In this document: one piece after another, positions 5,603 to 12,429 of the stretch
Layout of the letters: the number at the start of each line of letters is the position of its first letter
Numbering within the stretch: the stretch's first letter is position 1
Assembly: GCA_900772235.1 (NCBI GenBank)
Contig: CAAGQX010000052.1
Coordinates: forward strand, 1 to 17,256
Reading direction: 5' to 3'
DNA length: 17,256 bases
Source of the DNA: Clostridia bacterium
GTDB taxonomy: Bacteria; Bacillota; Clostridia; TANB77; CAG-508
Position numbers and translations under genes: made by a program
The notes under the pieces: generated by a model
What the model was told of the DNA's origin: nothing
What the model saw: the letters and a program-made list of their open reading frames with translations, nothing else
The model's database searches: none

Positions 5603-5643
5603 AAAGTCATTTTAGAGTCACTTTTGAATGCTAAAATGACTTT
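5603..5643 (+). promoter_or_regulatory. Regulated promoter of the ABC transporter operon, embedded in a 13-bp hairpin
   Basis: AGTCA at 5605-5609 and 5616-5620 (11-bp period) lie in the same 20-base block found at 4765-4784. The extended -10 TGC-TAAAAT (hexamer 5632-5637) begins 27 bases after the block start, exactly as in the first copy. The whole is also an inverted repeat, AAAGTCATTTTAG (5603-5615) with CTAAAATGACTTT (5631-5643), immediately after the stop of the glycosyltransferase. The hairpin may therefore also attenuate read-through. The RBS AGGAGG follows at 5650-5655. Confidence 0.68.
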
Positions 5644-5664
5644 ATTAAAAGGAGGAAATTTTAT

Positions 5665-6342
5665 ATGGAAATTTTAAAGGTAGAAAACCTTGTAAAAACT
5701 TATGGCAAAGGAGAAACAAAAATAAATGCGGTGGACAATATTTCATTTACTGTAAATAAAGGCGAATTTGTTGCTATTGTTGGAGCAAGTGGAAGCGGAA
5801 AATCTACATTATTACATTTAATAGGGGGAGTAGACAGACCAACATCTGGAAAAGTATACATAGATGGAAATGATATATATTCTTTAAATAATGATAATTT
5901 AGCAATATTTAGAAGAAGACAAATAGGTTTAATATATCAATTTTATAATCTAATTCCAATATTAAATGTTGAAGAAAACATTACATTGCCGTGCGATTTA
6001 GATGGAACAGAGGTTAATAAACAAAGATTACAAGAATTATTAAATACATTAGGTTTAGAAAATAGAAAAACGCATTTACCAAACCAACTATCTGGAGGGC
6101 AACAACAAAGAGTATCAATAGGAAGAGCAATGATAAATAGCCCTGCAATAATGCTTGCAGATGAACCAACAGGAAACTTGGATTCAAAAGCAAGTGAAGA
6201 AATAATTTCATTACTTAAACTTTCAAATAAAAAATTTAATCAAACTGTAATAATAATTACACACGATTTGGAAATTGCAAAGGAAGCTGAAAGAGTAATT
6301 ACAATTGAAGATGGAAAGATTATAAAAGATGAAAGGAATTAA
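5665..6342 (+). CDS. ABC transporter ATPase, MacB/BceA-like (225 aa)
   Basis: Cytoplasmic ATPase that drives the permease encoded four bases downstream. Walker A GASGSGKST (40-48), Q-loop Q92 (YQFYN), signature LSGGQQQ (142-148), Walker B IMLADEP with catalytic E167, the PTGNLD D-loop region and the switch H200 (ITHD) are all intact. Together they give the pattern typical of the LolD/MacB/BceA group. These transporters are mostly not importers: they act on periplasmic, membrane or peptide substrates by mechanotransmission. AGGAGG at 5650-5655 supports the ATG at 5665. Next to an FtsX-type permease and a two-component system, the likely job is resistance to a membrane- or lipid II-active antimicrobial. 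The substrate cannot be read from sequence. Confidence 0.95.
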   Translation: MEILKVENLVKTYGKGETKINAVDNISFTVNKGEFVAIVGASGSGKSTLLHLIGGVDRPTSGKVYIDGNDIYSLNNDNLAIFRRRQIGLIYQFYNLIPILNVEENITLPCDLDGTEVNKQRLQELLNTLGLENRKTHLPNQLSGGQQQRVSIGRAMINSPAIMLADEPTGNLDSKASEEIISLLKLSNKKFNQTVIIITHDLEIAKEAERVITIEDGKIIKDERN

Positions 6343-6345
6343 AAA

Positions 6346-8871
6346 ATGAATATTTTAAATAGATTTACAATTAAAAGTTTAAAGCTAAATAAAAAAAGAA
6401 CCATTGTAACTATTATTGGAATAATGCTTTCAACTGCACTTATTTGTGGGGTTGCAGGGTTGGTTTCTAGCTTCCAAGGTTCACTTATAAATTGGGCAAA
6501 AGAAAAAGATGGAAATTATCATACTACTTTTAATGGAGTGGAAAAAGATAAAATTAAATATATAACAGAAAATCAAAAAGTTAAAGATTATTTTTTAACA
6601 AGTGAAGTTGGATGGGCAGACCTAGAAGGTTCTAAAAATGAATACAAACCATATGTACATATTTTAGCATATGACCAAAAAGCACTAGAAAATTATGGGA
6701 TAAAACTAGAAGAAGGTAGATTTCCTCAAAATTCTAATGAAATAGTTATGTCAGACCATATATTAACTAATGCAAGAGTTAACTGGAAAATTGGAGATAA
6801 AGTTACTCTAAAAGTTGGAAAAAGAGAAACAACAGATGGATATGAACTAAATGCTAATAACCCTTATGATGAAGAACAAGCTGAAATATTAACAAATTTA
6901 GAAGAAAAGACTTATACAATAGTTGGAAAAATTGAAAGACCAAATATAGAAAATTACTCTTCACCTGGATATACGGTTTTAACTTATTTAGATAGTGTAG
7001 GAGATAAAGCTAATGTATCAGCTTTATATAAAAAACCAAAGGAATATAATGAACTAAATAAAGAAATATGTAAAAATACACAACTAGATGAGGACTCAGA
7101 CATATATGTAAATAGCGATTTATTAAGATTTCAAGGAGTTATCAATGAAACTACTTTAAATGCTTTGTATACAATAGCAGGAGTTATAATTATTATAATT
7201 GTTATAAGTAGTGTGTTTGTTATAAGAAACAGTTTTAGCATATCTGTATCTGAAAAAAATAGACAATATGGAATGCTTACAAGTATTGGAGCAACTTCTA
7301 AGCAAATAAGGAAGAATGTAATATTTGAAGGAATGGTAATAGGACTTATTGCAATACCTCTTGGAATTATATTTGGAATAGTTGCAATTATGATTTTATT
7401 ACAAGTTGTAAATTATTTATTAGATGATATGCTAGCAGGAATGAAATTTACATATAGCATAAATTTATTAGCAATACTTATATCCATATTAATTTCAACA
7501 ATTACAATATATTTATCTTGCTTAATACCTGCTAAAAGAGCAGCTAAAATATCACCAATTGAAGCAATTAGAGGGAATAACGATATTAAAATAAAATCTA
7601 AAAAATTAAAAACTTCTTCTATTACAAAAAAATTATTTGGAATAGGTGGAGTTATTGCAAGTAAAAACCTAAAAAGAAGTAAGAAAAAATATAGAACAAC
7701 AGTAATTTCTTTAGTAGTAAGTATATTTATATTTATATCCTTATCAAGTTTTTTGAGTATAGGACTAAAAGCAGGTGGCTTCTACTATAGAGATTTTAAG
7801 TTCAATATGTATGTGTCATCAAAAGATGAAGGTAAAAAAGATTTATATAAAGAAATTGTTAAAATGGATAACATAGATGAATATTCATATTACTATGAAA
7901 TAGGATTAGACTTTGATATAATGAAATATGCATCAGATTTTGGAAAAGAAAGATTTGAGGAAAATCCATATACGCCAAACAGTATAACGGTTATTGTATA
8001 CAATAATGAGTACTTTAAGAAATATATAAAAGAATTGGGATTGGAAGAAGGAAATTATAAAACTACAGCTATTTTAATGGATAGTGCAGTAGAATATAAT
8101 GAAGATGGAAGTAAAACAATTGAAAGATTATACACAATAAAAAATGGAGACAAAATTAATGCAAAAAGAGATAACAAAGATATAAACTTTACAATAACAA
8201 AAATTACAGATAATGAACCAATGGGACAGGAAGTAAGATACTATGATGTTGGGAAAATAGTAATAGCAGAAGATTTTGTAAAAGAAGTGCTTAATGAAAA
8301 TATAGAAGATGGTTCATATTATTTAAGTGATTTATTAATAAAATCAAGTAATGCACAAGAACTAGAAAATAAATTAAATGATTTGGCAAAAAAAGATGAA
8401 AAATATTCAGAAATTAATGTGTTTAATTATGAAACATATGTAAAACAAGAAAAAAGAATGATTCTTGTTATAAAAATATTCTTATATGGATTTATAACAG
8501 TAATAACTTTAATAGGAGTAACAAACATATTTAATACAATAACAACAAATATGATTCTTAGAAGCAAAGAATTTGCAATGCTTAAATCTGTAGGAATGTC
8601 GGGTAAAGAGTTTAATAAAATGATAAGATTAGAAAGCATAATGTATGGAGCAAAATCACTATTAATTGGTATACCTTTAGGATTACTTGGATCGTATGGA
8701 ATATATAAAGCTTTTGCACAAGCAATAGATTTTGGGTATATATTCCCATATCAAGCAGTAATAATTTCAATTGTTTTTGTATTTATAATAGTTGGAATAA
8801 CAATGAAATATTCTTTGGATAAGATAAATAAACAAAACATTATAGAAACAATTAGACAAGACAATATATAA
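6346..8871 (+). CDS. ABC transporter permease with two FtsX domains (841 aa)
   Basis: Membrane partner of the preceding ATPase, starting four bases after its stop, with AAGGA just upstream. It is a tandem duplication of the 4-TM FtsX/MacB fold. TM1 is at about 18-41, then an extracellular domain of some 230 residues, TM2-4 (about 272-295, 329-358, 374-398), TM5 (about 452-475), a second extracellular domain of some 228 residues, and TM6-8 (about 704-728, 769-790, 804-824). Both FtsX domains show the expected coupling segments: KNRQYGMLTSIGATSKQIRKN in the first and SKEFAMLKSVGMSGKEFNKM in the second. The two large outer domains differ from the 10-TM BceB layout with one extracellular domain, so the BceAB name is not used. 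Function (peptide sensing or removal) is inferred from context. Confidence 0.92.
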   Translation: MNILNRFTIKSLKLNKKRTIVTIIGIMLSTALICGVAGLVSSFQGSLINWAKEKDGNYHTTFNGVEKDKIKYITENQKVKDYFLTSEVGWADLEGSKNEYKPYVHILAYDQKALENYGIKLEEGRFPQNSNEIVMSDHILTNARVNWKIGDKVTLKVGKRETTDGYELNANNPYDEEQAEILTNLEEKTYTIVGKIERPNIENYSSPGYTVLTYLDSVGDKANVSALYKKPKEYNELNKEICKNTQLDEDSDIYVNSDLLRFQGVINETTLNALYTIAGVIIIIIVISSVFVIRNSFSISVSEKNRQYGMLTSIGATSKQIRKNVIFEGMVIGLIAIPLGIIFGIVAIMILLQVVNYLLDDMLAGMKFTYSINLLAILISILISTITIYLSCLIPAKRAAKISPIEAIRGNNDIKIKSKKLKTSSITKKLFGIGGVIASKNLKRSKKKYRTTVISLVVSIFIFISLSSFLSIGLKAGGFYYRDFKFNMYVSSKDEGKKDLYKEIVKMDNIDEYSYYYEIGLDFDIMKYASDFGKERFEENPYTPNSITVIVYNNEYFKKYIKELGLEEGNYKTTAILMDSAVEYNEDGSKTIERLYTIKNGDKINAKRDNKDINFTITKITDNEPMGQEVRYYDVGKIVIAEDFVKEVLNENIEDGSYYLSDLLIKSSNAQELENKLNDLAKKDEKYSEINVFNYETYVKQEKRMILVIKIFLYGFITVITLIGVTNIFNTITTNMILRSKEFAMLKSVGMSGKEFNKMIRLESIMYGAKSLLIGIPLGLLGSYGIYKAFAQAIDFGYIFPYQAVIISIVFVFIIVGITMKYSLDKINKQNIIETIRQDNI

Positions 8872-8876
8872 AGCAA

Positions 8877-8902
8877 AGGGCTGGAAACAGCCCTATATTT
8901 TT
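8877..8902 (+). terminator. Terminator after the permease
   Basis: AGGGCTG (8877-8883), a GAAA tetraloop, CAGCCCT (8888-8894), then ATATTTTT. The T-run is interrupted, so some read-through into the regulator gene is possible. Confidence 0.8.
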
Positions 8903-8913
8903 ATATGAAAGTG

Positions 8914-8922
8914 TGATATAAT
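8914..8922 (+). promoter_or_regulatory. Extended -10 promoter for the two-component system
   Basis: TGA-TATAAT with the -10 at 8917-8922 and no recognisable -35. The AGTCA direct repeats seen upstream of the transporter are absent here, so the two-component genes appear to be transcribed separately and without that operator. Confidence 0.6.
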
Positions 8923-8941
8923 GCTCAAAAAGGAGAAAACA

Positions 8942-9604
8942 ATGAAATCTATTTTAATTGTAGAGGATAATGAAGTTATAGTTAAAGGATTAAGATATTT
9001 GCTAGAACAAGAAAAATTTAAGGTTAGTGTATGCAAAAATGCCAAAGAAACAATGGATGCTGTAGGAAAACAAGACATAGACTTGGTTGTATTAGACATA
9101 ACACTTCCAGACGGAGATGGGTTTGAACTTTGTAAATATATAAAACAATATACAGATATACCAATAATTTTCCTAACTGCAAAAGATGAAGAACAAGATG
9201 TAGTAAAAGGTTTCGACTTAGGCGCAGAAGATTATATAATAAAACCTTTTAGAAATAGAGAACTTCTTTCAAGAATTAATAATGTACTTAGAAGATTTAG
9301 TAGAGAAAGCAACGAAATATTATATAAAAAAATTAGAATAAATTTAGACGAAAAATCTGTGTATATAGATAATAAAAATGTTGAATTTACAGCATTAGAG
9401 TTTAAAATATTAGTTTTACTATTTACTAATATTGGGAAAACAATAACAAGAGAACAGATTTTAGAAAAAATATGGGATGTTGCAGGAAACTTCGTAAATG
9501 ACAATACTCTTACAGTGTACATTAAAAGAATAAGAGATAAACTAGGAGAAGCAGATTATATAAAAACTATAAAAGGAATAGGTTACCAAGTGCAAGGAGG
9601 ATAA
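8942..9604 (+). CDS. OmpR-family response regulator (220 aa)
   Basis: DNA-binding partner of the kinase that follows. The receiver domain (about 1-115) has the acidic pair E8/D9, phospho-acceptor D52 (VVLDITLPDGDG), T79 and K101 (IIKPF). The winged-helix output domain (about 125-220) includes EFTALEFKILVLL, the recognition helix in DNTLTVYIKRIRDKL and the wing IKGIGYQV. AGGAG at 8931-8935 is six bases before the ATG at 8942; the in-frame ATG at 8921 sits within the -10 and is rejected. The stop is two bases before the kinase start. The proposed targets are the two AGTCA direct-repeat promoters at 4765-4797 and 5603-5643, which control the glycosyltransferase and the ABC transporter. This is inference from spacing and gene order. 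Confidence 0.95.
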   Translation: MKSILIVEDNEVIVKGLRYLLEQEKFKVSVCKNAKETMDAVGKQDIDLVVLDITLPDGDGFELCKYIKQYTDIPIIFLTAKDEEQDVVKGFDLGAEDYIIKPFRNRELLSRINNVLRRFSRESNEILYKKIRINLDEKSVYIDNKNVEFTALEFKILVLLFTNIGKTITREQILEKIWDVAGNFVNDNTLTVYIKRIRDKLGEADYIKTIKGIGYQVQGG

Positions 9605-9606
9605 AA

Positions 9607-10824
9607 GTGAACTTACAAAAAAGAAAAACTTTAATACAAACAATAGCAATTAGTATTGTAATTATGTTTGTATTTGCAATAGTGTTTGTAGTAATTTTGA
9701 AATCGCAATATAAATCATATATAAAAATAATAAATGGCAAAGTAAACAGTATAATTAGCGAAGTAATAGATAAATATCCAGAAGTTAAAGAAGAAGATAT
9801 TTTAAAAATAATTAATAGCAAAGATGACTCTGAAGAAGATATTTTAGGGAAATATGGATATGAAGATGAAATAGCATATATAAAAGAACTAAAAGAAAAT
9901 GTTGATAAAAACATTAGAAATACAACTATATTAGCAGTAGCATTTGGAATTACCTGTTTAACAATACTTTTGATATATATATTAAAACAAGAAAAGGAAA
10001 TCAAAGAAATAAATGAGTACATAAATCAAGTTAATAATGGAAATTATTTATTGAAAATTGAAGATAACAAAGCAGGGGAATTATCGAGGCTTAGAAATGA
10101 ACTGTATAAAACTACAGTTATTTTAAAAGAAGCGGCGCAAAACAGCGAGAAAGAAAAAGAAGATTTAAGCATAGCAATTGCAGATATATCACATCAATTA
10201 AAAACACCATTAACTTCAATTAGAATAATGCTAGATAATATTAGTGATAATCCAGATATGCCACAAGACTTAAGAGAAGATTTTATATTAGAAATAAGTA
10301 AACAAGTAGACTGGATGAGTTCCCTTGTTATAGCACTTTTAAAAATTGCAAAATTTGATGCAGGAACAATAAAAATGGAAAATAGCGAAATAAATGTAAA
10401 AGACCTTATTAATAATGTAATAAATAACTTAGCAATATTAATAGAGCTAAAAGATATAAAAGTTATAACAAAAATAGATGAAAAAGCTACTTTCATAGCA
10501 GATTATAAATGGCAACAAGAAGCTATAACAAACATTTTAAAAAATGCAATTGAACACAGTAATCAAAATTCTAATATATATATAACGGTTGAAAATACAA
10601 ACTTTTTCTTAAAAATAAAAATACAAGATGAAGGACAGGGAATAGATAAAAAGGATATAAAACATATATTTGAAAGATTTTACAAAGCAAAAAACAGTAG
10701 TGAAAACAGCATAGGAATAGGACTTGCACTAGCAAAAACAATAATAGAAGAAAGCAATGGTTATATAAAAGTGGATTCAGAACTGGGAAAAGGAACTACA
10801 TTTGAAATAAAATTTATGAAATAA
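9607..10824 (+). CDS. Sensor histidine kinase (405 aa)
   Basis: Membrane sensor that phosphorylates the regulator encoded immediately upstream. TM1 is about residues 10-31, then an acidic extracytoplasmic region of roughly 75 residues (32-106), TM2 at 107-126, and a HAMP-like linker (about 127-175). The HisKA helix carries H196 in DISHQLKTPL, and the ATPase domain has N313 (NILKNAIEHS), DEGQGID (G1), IFERFYKAK (F box) and GIGLALAKTI (G2). All catalytic boxes are complete. A sensor loop this size differs from intramembrane-sensing BceS kinases, which have almost none, so direct extracellular sensing is possible. The start codon is GTG at 9607 with AGGAGG overlapping the regulator's last codons. 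The ligand is unknown; the setting points to an envelope-active compound. Confidence 0.94.
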   Translation: MNLQKRKTLIQTIAISIVIMFVFAIVFVVILKSQYKSYIKIINGKVNSIISEVIDKYPEVKEEDILKIINSKDDSEEDILGKYGYEDEIAYIKELKENVDKNIRNTTILAVAFGITCLTILLIYILKQEKEIKEINEYINQVNNGNYLLKIEDNKAGELSRLRNELYKTTVILKEAAQNSEKEKEDLSIAIADISHQLKTPLTSIRIMLDNISDNPDMPQDLREDFILEISKQVDWMSSLVIALLKIAKFDAGTIKMENSEINVKDLINNVINNLAILIELKDIKVITKIDEKATFIADYKWQQEAITNILKNAIEHSNQNSNIYITVENTNFFLKIKIQDEGQGIDKKDIKHIFERFYKAKNSSENSIGIGLALAKTIIEESNGYIKVDSELGKGTTFEIKFMK

Positions 10825-10855
10825 AAATTACTAGGTTTTTAGCCTAGTAATTTTT
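10823..10855. terminator. Bidirectional terminator between the kinase and the convergent regulator gene
   Basis: AAATTACTAGG (10825-10835), a seven-base loop and CCTAGTAATTT (10843-10853), with As before and Ts after. It suits termination from both the plus-strand kinase and the minus-strand gene. Confidence 0.88.
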
Positions 10856-10861
10856 AGCTTT

Positions 10862-10960
10862 TTATTCAACAGCAAGTGGAATGAAACTCTCAATTGCAGT
10901 TCTAAGTTTAGGGTGATGAATAACAAAATGAATAGAAGGACTATTATCTATAGTTGTGGT
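10862..10960 (-). pseudogene. Out-of-frame coding-looking tail of the two-HTH regulator
   Basis: Just past the stop of the minus-strand regulator, another frame stays open to a TAA at 10862-10864 beside the terminator. It reads TTIDNSPSIHFVIHHPKLRT and then AIESFIPLAVE. Composition and placement look like a real C-terminus. Dropping one C from the AACCAC stretch of the minus strand (about 10955-10960) joins it to the regulator as STPNTTIDNSPS. I do not recognise the family. It may be the true end of the regulator, or a leftover of a deleted C-terminal part. Confidence 0.45.
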
Positions 10961-11522
10961 TTGGAGTAGAATTAGTAGAAAGCCATTCTATTAGTTTGGA
11001 AAGATAAATAGAATCGTTTTCTAATTCTTGAATAGGGCAATCAATAAGAAGAGATATCGCCTTTTTGTTAGCAGTAGATTTATATTTTAAAACTATAAAA
11101 TTACTTACAGACTCAACAAAATCTTTTGGTTTTGAAGGACTCCTACTTCCTGTACGAATTCTAGAAATAAATGAAGCATCATAGCCAACAAAACGAGATA
11201 AATCTGCAATATTCATATTTAATATAGAAATTATTTCATTAAAATTTTTACTAAATTGATTAAGATCTATAACAACATCACTTAAAGTGCCAGCTAAGCT
11301 AGTATAAAATTCATCTTTAGATATACTAATATTTTTATTACAACTAATTTTATATAAACCATTTGATAAATGTTCAAGTTGCTTGCTTTTTATATTTGGA
11401 GTTCTAGTACCTTTGCGGTAACGACTAATAACAGTAGAAGAAAGCCCAGATGCAACAGCTAGTTCCTGAGATGAGCAATTTAACACATTTATATAATTAT
11501 TTAATTGTTCAGAAAAAGTCAT
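10944..11522 (-). CDS. Two-HTH (XRE-like) regulator, apparently truncated (192 aa)
   Basis: Carries two separate Xre-type helix-turn-helix segments, about residues 16-40 (SSQELAVASGLSSTVISRYRKGTRTP) and about 104-128 (NIADLSRFVGYDASFISRIRTGSRSP). From memory this N-terminal arrangement belongs to a Clostridia family of much longer proteins (around 500 aa) whose C-terminal domain is absent here, so the gene looks like a remnant that keeps only DNA binding. The start at 11522 (MTFSEQL) is chosen because GGAGG on the minus strand lies six bases upstream; an ATG at 11540 is before that site. A second frame stays open past the stop (see 10862-10960), which suggests a frameshift. It is transcribed divergently from the sortase operon, with TTACCAA-type palindromes in between. 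Confidence 0.72.
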   Translation of the reverse strand: MTFSEQLNNYINVLNCSSQELAVASGLSSTVISRYRKGTRTPNIKSKQLEHLSNGLYKISCNKNISISKDEFYTSLAGTLSDVVIDLNQFSKNFNEIISILNMNIADLSRFVGYDASFISRIRTGSRSPSKPKDFVESVSNFIVLKYKSTANKKAISLLIDCPIQELENDSIYLSKLIEWLSTNSTPNHNYR

Positions 11523-11546
11523 AAAAAACCTCCAACACATTAATAT

Positions 11547-11614
11547 TTACCAATATAGTTTAACACAAAAATATAAAAAAAACAATTACCAAAATGTCAC
11601 GGAATTTTTGGTAA
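11547..11614. promoter_or_regulatory. Candidate operator in the divergent regulator/sortase intergenic region
   Basis: A nine-base inverted repeat, TTACCAAAA (11586-11594) and TTTTGGTAA (11606-11614), lies between the divergent genes, with a further TTACCAATA at 11547-11555 next to the minus-strand -10-like TATATT (11552-11557). A TTGAAA -35-like hexamer for the sortase operon follows at 11628-11633, but its -10 is unclear (TATAAA at 11649-11654 is only 15 bases away). Binding by the two-HTH regulator is inference. Confidence 0.5.
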
Positions 11615-11673
11615 AAAAATATTAAATTTGAAATAAATTATGATAAAATATAAATATTATAAAAGGAGGGCTA

Positions 11674-12414
11674 ATGAGAAGAAAAAAGAATAAAAAGAAA
11701 TTAACATTAATAAGAAATATAATTTTTCTAATATTAATTTGTACATTAGTATATTCAGGAAGTAAAATTTTCAAGTGGTATAAAGAAAACAAAAATAGTA
11801 ATAAAATAGTAGAGGAAATAAACAGGGCAGTAGTTGAAAAAGAAAATGAAGAAGATCAGTATAAGGTAGATTTTAATATGCTAAAAGAACAAAACGATGA
11901 AACAGTTGCGTGGCTTAAAGTAAATGGCACAAATATTGAATACCCAGTAGTAAAAACAACAGATAATAGTTTCTATTTAACACATAGCTTCGATAAAAGC
12001 AATAATTCAGCAGGTTGGATATTTGCAGACTGTAGAAATAAAATTGATGGAACAGATAAAAATATGGTTATTTACGGGCATAATAGAAGAGATGGCTCAA
12101 TGTTTGGAAGCTTAAAAAATGTTTTGGATGCAAATTGGTATGAAAATGAAGAAAATAGAAATATTATATTCTGTACGGCAGAAGGAGAAAGTGTTTATAA
12201 GGTATTTGCAATTTATCAGATAGAAGCGGAAGAATACTATATCACAACAGATTTTCAAGATGATGCTCAATTTGAAGAATTTGTTACAAATATTAAAAAA
12301 AGAAGTGTGAAAGACTTTGGAGAAGATGTTTCAAAAAAAGACACTATTTTAACATTATCAACTTGTGCAAACAATAATAAATATAGAGTTGTTGTGCACG
12401 CAAAGAAAATATAG
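11674..12414 (+). CDS. srtB: Class B sortase (246 aa)
   Basis: A membrane-anchored cysteine transpeptidase that would attach proteins carrying a sorting signal to peptidoglycan. The basic N-terminus MRRKKNKKKL precedes a membrane segment at about residues 12-33. The sortase fold follows, with catalytic H136 (VIYGHNRRDGSMF), C231 (LTLSTCANNN) and R238 (KYRVVVHAKKI). The TLSTC motif, and a C-terminus ending soon after the arginine strand, are class B features. GGAGGG precedes the ATG at 11674 at short spacing. First gene of a three-gene operon (gaps of 15 and 17 bases). Neither downstream product carries a recognisable C-terminal sorting motif with hydrophobic tail, so the substrate must be elsewhere or unusual. 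Confidence 0.94.
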   Translation: MRRKKNKKKLTLIRNIIFLILICTLVYSGSKIFKWYKENKNSNKIVEEINRAVVEKENEEDQYKVDFNMLKEQNDETVAWLKVNGTNIEYPVVKTTDNSFYLTHSFDKSNNSAGWIFADCRNKIDGTDKNMVIYGHNRRDGSMFGSLKNVLDANWYENEENRNIIFCTAEGESVYKVFAIYQIEAEEYYITTDFQDDAQFEEFVTNIKKRSVKDFGEDVSKKDTILTLSTCANNNKYRVVVHAKKI

Positions 12415-12429
12415 AAAGGAGAAAATGTT

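Noticed and set aside
5665..8871. Naming the transporter BceAB (bacitracin resistance)
   Set aside because: The permease has eight TMs in two FtsX halves and two outer domains, not the 10-TM BceB layout; the substrate is unknown.
9567..10022. Minus-strand open frame of about 150 codons across the kinase N-terminus
   Set aside because: Antisense of the membrane segments of a complete histidine kinase; no family features.
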